Below are positions 1 through 5,227 of a stretch of DNA of 5,832 bases, in pieces. A program made the translations under genes and the position numbers. The stretch's first letter is position 1. Each line of letters opens with the position of its first letter. Source of the stretch: Candidatus Omnitrophota bacterium (GTDB lineage: Bacteria; Ratteibacteria; UBA8468; MWAK01); NCBI GenBank assembly GCA_026387085.1, contig JAPLMK010000031.1, positions 1 to 5,832 on the forward strand, given 5' to 3'. Below the pieces are notes generated by a model. The model made no database searches and was not told the origin of the DNA. It worked only from the letters and a program-made list of their open reading frames with translations.

Positions 1-2025
1 GCCGGCTCGTACCACCAGGACCGTTCCATCTACAACGCTGGCGCTTAAAATAATAGCATCAGCCACCGAGGAAATAGGCGGAGAATCATAAAGAATATAG
101 TCAAAGCGGTCCCGAATCAGCCGGCTAAACTCCAGCATCTTTTTAGAAGAGAGAAGTTCGGCGGGGTTGGGTGGAATCTTACCGCAGGTGACAAGAAAAA
201 GGTTTTCAACCTGAGTGGTCTGGATGACTTCTTCCAGGGAAGCATCGCTGACCAGGTGTTCGGAAAGCCCTTTTTTGCCGTAGAGATTGAAAATTTTGTG
301 CATCTGGGGCTTGCGGAAGTCCGCGTCAATTATCAAAACCCGGGAACCAGTCTGGGAGAAGATAATACCCAGGTTAGAAGCGACAAGGGTTTTGCCTTCC
401 CCGGCTCCCGAGGAAGTAATCAGGATGCTTTTCAGGGGCTTATCCGGAGAAGTTAAGAGCAGGTTGGTGCGCAACATCCGGAAGGATTCAGTCCCGCCGT
501 GGTGAATATGTTTTTGGAGAACTACGGTATCCCGCTGGATATTATCACGCAGTTTGATATTGGGGACAGTGCCCAGCAAAGGAATTTGAAGTTCTTCTTT
601 TATTTCGGAAATTGTTTTTATACTCTTGTCCATATATTCCGCAAAGAAGGCAAGGCCGGAACCGCCTACCAGTCCGACCATTACGGCAAGGAGAATATTA
701 AGACCGGTACGGGGCCTGATGGGCTTGATGGGTATTTGGGCCTGGTCCAAGACAGAGATATTATTCCCTTTGATTTCTTCAGTAAGACCGGTCTCTTTGG
801 CCCGGGTGAGAAGCATCTGGTAGAGTTCGCGGTTTGTATCCGCGGTACGCTTTAAGATATTATAATTTACCGCTTTTCCGCTCAAACCCAGGGCGCCTTT
901 TTCCTGCTGTGTTAATTGTTCTTTTAACTCTTTCTCCTTTTCCAGCGAGGCCTCATAGTCCATACGATATTTCTGGGCAATCTTGTCAATTTCACTGAAT
1001 ATTTTGCCCTTAAGACTATTTATCTGGGCGGAAAGCCGGACCATTTCCGGATGTTTAGGCGTGTATTTATCTAAAAGTTTCTGGTACTGGCTTTCCAAAT
1101 TAATATAATCGCGCTTCAAATCTTGAATCAGGGTGTTGTTGACCACCGCCGATAAGGACTCCAGCGCATTCAAATCGTCCCGGGGTAAATTTTTCAACTG
1201 ATTGTATGCGGACAGTGCTTGAATTCGTTCATTCTGAGCCACAGTATAGGCGGTGCTTAATTCCTTTAAACGCTCCACCACGATATCCTGCGATTGTTCC
1301 AAAGAGACCATGCCGGTACTGCGGCGGTAGTTTTCCAGAACATTTTCGGAGGCCTGGAGCCGGCCTTCTGCATCTTGTGACTGCTGTAAAAGCCACACCT
1401 GGGCTTCGCCGGTAGCCCGCAGTTTTCGGGACAGATTCTCTTCCACGAATACCCGGGCAACGGTATTGGCAATCAGGGCTGACAGGGTTGGGTCAGGGTG
1501 GTCAGCGCTCAATTTTACCAATCGGCTATCCCGAACCAATTCAACAGTTAACAGAGAAACAAGCCGGTTGGCGTATTCGGAAGAATCAATCGTTGCCGGT
1601 TTTTCAACGGCAGGAGAATCAGCAGTCTGAGAATCAGTTGCCTGAAAATCAGCAACCGGCGCTTTAACGGGCGGAGTGGTAAGCGCTTCTTTTTTCTTGA
1701 CCAGCTCCGGAAAAATAATCTCCGGTCCGCCCATTCTGGCAAGAGCCTTTTCGGCAATATACCGGCTCTGCAGAATTTTAATCTGGGTGTTGTAATATTT
1801 AACGTAATCGCCCTCTTCCCCCAAAGTAACCACTTCCTGGGTCTTGATGGTCTGGGGCGACTCTTTTTCAATCAGGATGGAGGCGTTTGCCCGATAGATG
1901 GGTGTCTGGCGTAAACTACCCAGAGAAACCAGGCCTACGGTAACAGCGAAGAAAGTAATCAAAATCCATTTACGGCGGCGGATAACGTGCAGGTAGTCGG
2001 TTAGTTGCAGTTCCTTTTCGCCCAT
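1..2025 (-). CDS. Wzc-type polysaccharide chain-length determinant / BY-kinase, C-terminus cut by window edge
   Basis: The frame is open from an ATG at 2025 to base 1 (675 codons seen), with an in-frame TGA 14 codons upstream. Order of domains: short cytosolic N-terminus with the Wzz-typical LTDYLHVIRRRKW; TM1 about 20-39; periplasmic Wzz region; long charged coiled coil about 190-400; proline motif PIKPIRPR about 431-438; TM2 about 440-460; then the cytosolic kinase. The kinase shows the oligomerisation motif EX2RX2R (E513, R516, R519), Walker A GAGEGKT (540-546), Walker A' LIIDAD (D567, D569) and Walker B ILYDSPP (D647). Family knowledge: such proteins set polymer length in Wzy-dependent export and cycle through autophosphorylation of a C-terminal tyrosine cluster. 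That cluster would lie beyond the window and cannot be checked. No Shine-Dalgarno precedes the ATG. It follows the OPX gene after a 198-bp repeat-filled gap. A low-complexity Ala/Asp/Pro linker (about 115-148) interrupts the Wzz domain. Confidence 0.93.
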   Translation of the reverse strand, partial: MGEKELQLTDYLHVIRRRKWILITFFAVTVGLVSLGSLRQTPIYRANASILIEKESPQTIKTQEVVTLGEEGDYVKYYNTQIKILQSRYIAEKALARMGGPEIIFPELVKKKEALTTPPVKAPVADFQATDSQTADSPAVEKPATIDSSEYANRLVSLLTVELVRDSRLVKLSADHPDPTLSALIANTVARVFVEENLSRKLRATGEAQVWLLQQSQDAEGRLQASENVLENYRRSTGMVSLEQSQDIVVERLKELSTAYTVAQNERIQALSAYNQLKNLPRDDLNALESLSAVVNNTLIQDLKRDYINLESQYQKLLDKYTPKHPEMVRLSAQINSLKGKIFSEIDKIAQKYRMDYEASLEKEKELKEQLTQQEKGALGLSGKAVNYNILKRTADTNRELYQMLLTRAKETGLTEEIKGNNISVLDQAQIPIKPIRPRTGLNILLAVMVGLVGGSGLAFFAEYMDKSIKTISEIKEELQIPLLGTVPNIKLRDNIQRDTVVLQKHIHHGGTESFRMLRTNLLLTSPDKPLKSILITSSGAGEGKTLVASNLGIIFSQTGSRVLIIDADFRKPQMHKIFNLYGKKGLSEHLVSDASLEEVIQTTQVENLFLVTCGKIPPNPAELLSSKKMLEFSRLIRDRFDYILYDSPPISSVADAIILSASVVDGTVLVVRAG
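1614..1658 (-). repeat. 15-bp tandem repeat, three copies, inside the kinase gene
   Basis: Three consecutive 15-bp units begin at 1614, 1629 and 1644, each starting GARAATCAG on the plus strand. Units 1 and 2 share their first nine bases exactly, and unit 3 differs by one in that stretch. The period is five codons, so copy changes stay in frame. The encoded residues, about 123-137, read as degenerate repeats built on ADS/TDSQ within the periplasmic linker of the Wzz domain. Confidence 0.7.
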
Positions 2026-2042
2026 AGTCTTAATAACGAATA

Positions 2043-2075
2043 CGAGATTCTTCGCAAAAGCGGCTCAGAATGACA
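2043..2075. repeat. 33-bp repeat, family 1, copy A
   Basis: It runs from CGAGATTCTTC to CTCAGAATGACA and matches the segment at 2147-2179 at 31 of 33 positions in direct orientation. It contains a small internal hairpin (ATTCT...AGAAT enclosing CGC-AAAA-GCG). A further half copy (CCGCTCAGAATGACA) lies at 2085-2099. The unit ends 17 bases upstream of the kinase start codon, so it forms part of that gene's 5' leader. Confidence 0.8.
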
Positions 2076-2107
2076 TATTAATTACCGCTCAGAATGACAA
2101 ACCCGTC

Positions 2108-2179
2108 TGTCATCCTGAGGGTACCGAAGGATCTCGCAGTTAAGAACGAGATTCTTCACAGAAGCGGCTCAGAATGACA
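2108..2179. repeat. 72-bp imperfect palindrome made of two inverted family-1 units
   Basis: Unit B (2108-2136) and unit C (2147-2179) are inverted copies. Outer arms 2108-2119 and 2168-2179 pair at 11 of 12 positions. Inner arms 2126-2136 and 2147-2157 pair at 10 of 11, the exception being a G-T wobble. They are separated by a 6/10-base internal loop, with a 10-base terminal loop (2137-2146). If transcribed with the operon it would fold into a long hairpin between the OPX and kinase genes. There is no coding potential and no terminator-like T-run. It looks like a REP- or MITE-type non-autonomous repeat; the mobilising enzyme is not in view. Confidence 0.8.
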
Positions 2180-2190
2180 AGATGTTTGGA

Positions 2191-2218
2191 TTCCCGCCTA
2201 CAGTCCGCGGGAATGACA
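2191..2218. repeat. Hairpin repeat, family 2, full copy
   Basis: TTCCCGC (2191-2197) and GCGGGAA (2207-2213) form a perfect 7-bp stem around a 9-base loop, followed by TGACA. The 12-base half GCGGGAATGACA recurs at 3123-3134. The ATTCCC...GGGAAT architecture resembles dispersed repeats known from several proteobacteria (for example the neisserial dRS3 type), but that resemblance is only in the arms. It lies just beyond the OPX stop codon. Confidence 0.7.
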
Positions 2219-2223
2219 GCATA

Positions 2224-3039
2224 CTAAAAGAAGGTTTCGGGGACGATGATGACATCGCCTGGTTCCAGGGTAATGTCTTTTTTCTTATCCCCTCTTTTCA
2301 AAATTTCGGAGATAGGCACCACGATTGCCTCTTTTTTGTCTCCCTTTGTGCGCCGGACGCTGGTCTTGTTCGGCGCGGCAAAATCGGTAAAACCGCCGGC
2401 CAGCGTAATGGCTTCAAAAACGTTCATGCCAACGGTAAGCTCATAGGCGCCGGGTTTTTTCACTTCGCCGGAAACATAAATCTTCTGGCGCTGGGGAGCC
2501 ACAATCAGGTCGTTGGGTTTCAAAAAAATATTCTTGCTCTTGTCTCCTTTTAAAGAAATCTCGCTGATTTTAACCGGAATAATTTCCGCGCCCCGAATGA
2601 TGATGGTCTGGTCCTGCTGGTTGAGTTCCTGGACCTTGAATCCCCCGGCTAAAGCAATGGCTTCCATTACGGTCATACCGGCGGTAAGTTCATAAGCACC
2701 TGGTATTGACACTTCTCCGGAAACATAGATTTTTTGCCGCTGGGCGACCAAAACAGCAACCTGAGGATTAACGATGTACTCGGACAAACTTTTCCCCAGT
2801 GATTGTTCGGCTTCCGGGGTGGTCAGGCCAACGACTTTAACCTTACCGATAAGCGGAAAAGATATTTCGCCTGATTCGGAAACTTCCAACCGCTGGGTCA
2901 GGTCCGGATTATCGTAGACCCTAATTTCCAGAATGTCACGGGGAAAGATACGGTATTCGGCTCTACCATCGGCACCGCGGGACGGCGAAGGCAAAAAGAA
3001 GAGTGAACTAAAAATAAAAAAGAGAAATATTTTATTCAT
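2224..3039 (-). CDS. Outer-membrane polysaccharide export (OPX, Wza-like) protein with Poly_export and two SLBB domains
   Basis: The 271-residue protein starts at ATG 3039. The frame opens upstream at a TTG (3060), but starting there puts extra residues before an otherwise ideal signal peptide MNKIFLFFIFSSLFFL, and neither start has a Shine-Dalgarno. After cleavage near 22-24 comes a Poly_export domain (about 28-97: YRIFPRDILEIRVYDNPDL, then GEISFPLIGKV). SLBB1 (about 100-180) and SLBB2 (about 183-268) each open with QRQKIYVSGEV and PGAYEL and close on a PxDxIxxP turn. Family knowledge: OPX proteins form the periplasmic and outer-membrane part of capsule or exopolysaccharide exporters and dock on Wzc-type proteins, matching the next gene. 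Odd points: there is no Cys for lipidation, and the protein ends (VIIVPETFF) directly after SLBB2, so it lacks the C-terminal amphipathic helix with which Wza crosses the outer membrane. The function call is firm. Confidence 0.93.
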   Translation of the reverse strand: MNKIFLFFIFSSLFFLPSPSRGADGRAEYRIFPRDILEIRVYDNPDLTQRLEVSESGEISFPLIGKVKVVGLTTPEAEQSLGKSLSEYIVNPQVAVLVAQRQKIYVSGEVSIPGAYELTAGMTVMEAIALAGGFKVQELNQQDQTIIIRGAEIIPVKISEISLKGDKSKNIFLKPNDLIVAPQRQKIYVSGEVKKPGAYELTVGMNVFEAITLAGGFTDFAAPNKTSVRRTKGDKKEAIVVPISEILKRGDKKKDITLEPGDVIIVPETFF

Positions 3040-3076
3040 AAAGATTAAAAAGCCAAGCAATTTTGAAATTTAATTC

Positions 3077-3112
3077 CCCCTCACCTTTGCCCTCTCCCCG
3101 ATGGGGAGAGGG
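3077..3112. repeat. 36-nt hairpin repeat, family 3, copy 1
   Basis: CCCCTCACCTTTG is followed by a perfect 10-bp stem (3090-3099 with 3103-3112) and a 3-base loop, GAT. It matches 4332-4367 at 32 of 36 positions. It sits between the beta-barrel stop and the OPX start and would form a very stable RNA hairpin. No U-run follows on the minus-strand transcript, so it is not a canonical intrinsic terminator. Confidence 0.8.
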
Positions 3113-3122
3113 AAGATAATGT

Positions 3123-3134
3123 GCGGGAATGACA
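3123..3134. repeat. Half copy of hairpin repeat family 2
   Basis: GCGGGAATGACA is identical to the right half of the element at 2191-2218, but the left arm TTCCCGC is missing here. It ends one base beyond the stop codon of the beta-barrel gene, as the full copy does near the OPX stop. Confidence 0.55.
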
Positions 3135-3135
3135 T

Positions 3136-4287
3136 CTAAAAAGCAAGGTTGCCGTGGAGGTCAATAATATGGTCCGCGTAATCATAATCCACGGGAACGA
3201 ACGAAGATTCGCGATTTCTAAACCGGTAACCGATTCCGGTTGTAATCCAGGGTTGAATATTGTAGTCCCAACCCAAAATTAAATCCCAGATATTGTCTGC
3301 CCGGGTGGCTTGCGGAAAATCATCTCTTTCATAGCCAATCCCTGCCTTAAGAATCTGCTTGCGGCCCATCATGTGCCTATAGTTCAAGCCAAATCGTATG
3401 TAATTATAGTAATTGCTCGCGGCAAAAGTGGCTTCCTGGACACCTTTCTCCAGAGCCACGGTGGTTTGGACACGCGGATTCAACTGATGAGTAATGCTGG
3501 CATAAATTACGGCTCCGTTAAAATCTTTCTTCAAAATATCTTCATAATCACGCCACTGGAAACCAGCCCGGAGTTCACCGGTAACTCTGGGGGAGAACGT
3601 CCCGCTTGCGCCGGCGGTCACTTCGTGGTAAGAAGAATCACGTTTAAGGGTTTTTTCGTCGTATTTAATTTCGCCGTAGCGATATTGAATGATGCCGTTG
3701 GTTTTGGGAAAAATCCGGTATGAACCGATAACGGTAAAAAAGTTTTCAATACGGTCCAGTTGGTTACTAAGTTCATAGTCGTCCCGGATAGAGGTAAACC
3801 CGCCTTCCACTCCGGTCCGGCGACCCTGCCAGGAAAAAGCGGTGTTAAACCGGTTGCGAATCCGGCTTTCCCGGGAAGTCAGCTCGCTGGTTGCCGGATC
3901 GTCGGTACTCTCAAACATATCTTCAAGGAGAAAATTATACTGTTTGCCAATTTGCCAATCACCCTTAAAATTCAAAAATTGGCGCTGGGTATTATTTTTA
4001 TCGTCATCCCAGTAAGAAAGCAAATCAGCGTGGTAATCAAGTTCTGCGTCGCCGTTCGGGTTGGGCAGGTAAAACCTTACGCCGGGGGTGAAAAAAGTGA
4101 TAAAATCATCCGTTTCATTATCCGCAGTCAGATAGATATTAGACCGGTATTCCTGCCGTAAATTAAAGTAGGGGTCAATTTGAATCTGTCCGTAATGGAT
4201 ATTCCCCACGGCGTGGAGTGGGCCCGCGATTAACAGAAAAATGACGAAAAAAGAAAGAATTGCCCGGAAAAACATTTTTTTACTCAT
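3136..4287 (-). CDS. Outer-membrane beta-barrel protein of the polysaccharide export locus (BBP2-like)
   Basis: The 383-residue protein has a classical signal peptide (MSKKMFFRAILSFFVIFLLIAG, likely cut after PLHA near 26). The mature N-terminus carries GQIQIDPYFNL, then YRSNIYL and FFTPGVRFYL, an opening typical of putative beta-barrel porin 2 and EpsL-like proteins. The rest alternates polar and aromatic residues in at least eight strand-turn-strand pairs, such as TNGIIQYRYGEIKY and ITTGIGYRFRNRES. It ends in HGNLAF, with the terminal Phe expected for BAM-dependent insertion. There is no catalytic motif. Placement between a FecR-like gene and an OPX gene suggests it is the outer-membrane pore for the polymer; this is inference, and a structural role is possible. 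The start was chosen at ATG 4287 because TAA lies in frame three codons upstream and the signal peptide begins there. No real Shine-Dalgarno is present, only GGTG within the tandem repeat. Confidence 0.78.
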   Translation of the reverse strand: MSKKMFFRAILSFFVIFLLIAGPLHAVGNIHYGQIQIDPYFNLRQEYRSNIYLTADNETDDFITFFTPGVRFYLPNPNGDAELDYHADLLSYWDDDKNNTQRQFLNFKGDWQIGKQYNFLLEDMFESTDDPATSELTSRESRIRNRFNTAFSWQGRRTGVEGGFTSIRDDYELSNQLDRIENFFTVIGSYRIFPKTNGIIQYRYGEIKYDEKTLKRDSSYHEVTAGASGTFSPRVTGELRAGFQWRDYEDILKKDFNGAVIYASITHQLNPRVQTTVALEKGVQEATFAASNYYNYIRFGLNYRHMMGRKQILKAGIGYERDDFPQATRADNIWDLILGWDYNIQPWITTGIGYRFRNRESSFVPVDYDYADHIIDLHGNLAF

Positions 4288-4288
4288 A

Positions 4289-4324
4289 ATTGTTTACACC
4301 ATTGTTTACACCATTGTTTACACC
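4289..4324 (-). repeat. 12-bp tandem repeat, three perfect copies, in the leader of the beta-barrel gene
   Basis: The transcribed strand reads GGTGTAAACAAT three times (4324-4313, 4312-4301, 4300-4289) without a mismatch, ending one base before the start codon at 4287. The two internal unit junctions create ATG-GTG-TAA, a two-codon ORF in the same frame as the gene, at 4314-4306 and 4302-4294. The array replaces the space where a Shine-Dalgarno would be expected. Confidence 0.9.
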
Positions 4325-4331
4325 AAAATTA

Positions 4332-4367
4332 CCCCTCACCTTTGTCCTCTCCCCATTGGGGAGAGGA
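4332..4367. repeat. 36-nt hairpin repeat, family 3, copy 2
   Basis: It has the same layout as 3077-3112: CCCCTCACCTTTG, then a perfect 10-bp stem (4345-4354 with 4358-4367) and a 3-base loop, ATT. Of four differences from copy 1, two are the paired terminal bases of the stem (C-G there, T-A here) and two are in the loop. It sits between the FecR-like stop and the beta-barrel start, and no U-run follows on the transcript. Confidence 0.8.
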
Positions 4368-4388
4368 ATGATGAGCTCTACTGTTAAT

Positions 4389-4991
4389 TTACAGCGAATA
4401 CGGACTGGCTTCAATCGGTTCCGGCTCCAACGGCTCCTGTTTCGGAAGTTCCGGTTTTGGAAATTCCGGAAGCACGGTGCGGACGGATTGGTTCTTAGAA
4501 AGAGTCCGGCGTTTTCCTTCTTCCTCAATATCCACCGTACCGACTAAAACAACTAATTCCGCACGAAGAGTCCGGCGATTAAAACGCACCAAAACATCAT
4601 CCCCAGCATCCATAGTCGCCTTCAGCAATCCCAAGAATAGTTCACTTTTTCCTTTGAGCGTTTTGACTCTAAACGTACCGCGGGCTTCATCAGCCTCCAA
4701 TTTTACGGCTGAGCCCGGTTCTAAGGCAATCTTGGCTCCCAGCACACCGATTACAGCGGTTCCGGAGATTACCTCAATGGTGGAACCACTGGGAATTTCC
4801 GGGACCGGCAAACCCGGTTCCAGGGTAACCTTCCGGCCGTCCGGAAAAGTAATTATTACCTGTCCGGTAAATTGCTCCAGAATAATAGGCGAAGCGGTCG
4901 GAGCCGAAACAGCAAAGATTGTTTTAACAGGGAACAGGAAAGCAAAAGAAACCAAAACCAAAAGACACAACCCAATCAGAATTTTTTTCAT
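4389..4991 (-). CDS. Secreted FecR-domain-like periplasmic protein, first gene of the operon
   Basis: The 200-residue protein starts at ATG 4991, chosen for its strong Shine-Dalgarno (4998-5005) and the signal peptide that follows directly (MKKILIGLCLLVLVSFAFLF, cleavage probably near 27-30). The frame stays open back to a GTG at 5129, but that would place the start at the predicted transcript end and bury the signal peptide. The mature part, about 38-172, fits the FecR fold: TGQVIITFPDGRKVTLEPG, then a middle repeat with IALEPGSAVKLEA, and a last strand pair VLVGTVDIEEEGKRRTLSKNQSV. A Pro/Glu-rich tail follows (about 174-197). FecR domains in iron signalling work with a sigma factor, but no sigma factor or TonB receptor is seen here, and no TM segment remains after the signal. 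It is probably a periplasmic sensing or scaffold protein of the exporter; the function is unknown. Confidence 0.65.
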   Translation of the reverse strand: MKKILIGLCLLVLVSFAFLFPVKTIFAVSAPTASPIILEQFTGQVIITFPDGRKVTLEPGLPVPEIPSGSTIEVISGTAVIGVLGAKIALEPGSAVKLEADEARGTFRVKTLKGKSELFLGLLKATMDAGDDVLVRFNRRTLRAELVVLVGTVDIEEEGKRRTLSKNQSVRTVLPEFPKPELPKQEPLEPEPIEASPYSL

Positions 4992-4997
4992 TTCTTT

Positions 4998-5005
4998 ACC
5001 TCCCC
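4998..5005 (-). promoter_or_regulatory. Strong Shine-Dalgarno of the FecR-like gene
   Basis: GGGGAGGT on the minus strand lies six bases before ATG 4991. It decides the start of this gene and is the only convincing ribosome binding site ahead of any of the four operon genes. Confidence 0.85.
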
Positions 5006-5049
5006 GCAAAAGAGCCGAGCAAGCACGGCAAATACAATTACTTCTTTTA

Positions 5050-5058
5050 ATTATATCA
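5050..5058 (-). promoter_or_regulatory. Candidate extended -10 promoter element within the leader
   Basis: TGATATAAT on the minus strand is a perfect extended -10 (TGN plus TATAAT). No hexamer resembling TTGACA is found 16-18 bp upstream, so it would depend on the extended -10 alone. Transcription would begin near 5043 and give a leader of about 50 nt. The same bases can be read as a two-codon ORF, so the assignment is ambiguous. Confidence 0.4.
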
Positions 5059-5069
5059 TATTCCCTCCT
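5051..5069 (-). other. Candidate two-codon minigene with Shine-Dalgarno in the leader
   Basis: AGGAGG (5069-5064) is followed four bases later by ATG ATA TAA (5059-5051) on the minus strand, inside the transcript predicted from the upstream promoter. It could be translated as fMet-Ile. It may equally be a by-product of the overlapping TATAAT motif. Confidence 0.35.
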
Positions 5070-5134
5070 CTCAATACGAACGAACCGACGAACGGAACGG
5101 ATTGAAACAGGTTTTACGAAATAATTCACAATCC

Positions 5135-5163
5135 ATAATACCTTCTTTTGCTAACTTTGTCAA
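5135..5163 (-). promoter_or_regulatory. Sigma70-type promoter driving the export operon
   Basis: The minus strand has TTGACA (5163-5158, six of six consensus), a 17-bp spacer, and TATTAT (5140-5135, five of six). Transcription would start near 5128, giving a leader of about 137 nt before the FecR-like start. It points into the operon and lies about 95 bp from the probable IS end, so it does not depend on the IS. Confidence 0.85.
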
Positions 5164-5207
5164 GCGCTATAAGAAAGGATGATTTCTGAAGGCATAGTTA
5201 GGGTAAT

Positions 5208-5227
5208 ACCGGGGCCCGAACTCCGGT
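5208..5227. other. Small inverted repeat upstream of the operon promoter
   Basis: ACCGGGG and CTCCGGT form a 7-bp stem with one G-T wobble around a 6-base loop. There is no T-run on either side. It lies in the otherwise featureless 5164-5256 segment between the IS end and the promoter. It could be an operator or nothing. Confidence 0.25.

Noticed and set aside
499..855. Plus-strand 118-codon ORF opposite the kinase gene
   Set aside because: It lies wholly antisense to the conserved coiled-coil/TM2 region of the kinase, with no family features.
2043..2218. CRISPR array
   Set aside because: Units are few, partly inverted, unevenly spaced and lack unique spacers of constant length; no cas gene is present.
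2182..2553. Plus-strand 123-codon ORF starting in the repeat gap
   Set aside because: It is antisense to SLBB2 of the OPX gene and begins inside a repeat; the composition is that of a shadow frame.
3040..3060. TTG start giving a 278-residue OPX protein
   Set aside because: It has no SD, a rarer start codon, and adds seven residues before a complete signal peptide that begins at ATG 3039.
3090..3112. Intrinsic terminator between the beta-barrel and OPX genes
   Set aside because: The stem is strong but no U-run follows on the transcript, and the same hairpin lies between two other genes of the same operon.
3310..4161. Two plus-strand ORFs of 137 and 133 codons opposite the beta-barrel gene
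   Set aside because: They are antisense shadows without an SD or domain pattern; the minus frame gives a continuous signal-peptide-plus-barrel protein.
4280..4528. Minus-strand 82-codon ORF ending in repeated GVNN units across the tandem array
   Set aside because: It is an alternate frame of the end of the FecR-like gene read through the hairpin and tandem repeats. It has no SD and an Arg/Asn-rich, non-protein-like composition.
4477..5124. Plus-strand 215-codon ORF overlapping the FecR-like gene
   Set aside because: It is longer than the minus-strand gene, but its product is a Ser/Thr/Arg-rich antisense composition with no domain or signal. The minus strand has promoter, SD, signal peptide and a recognisable fold.
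4992..5129. N-terminal extension of the FecR-like protein from GTG 5129
   Set aside because: It would start at the predicted transcript end without an SD and hide the signal peptide; ATG 4991 has both SD and signal peptide.
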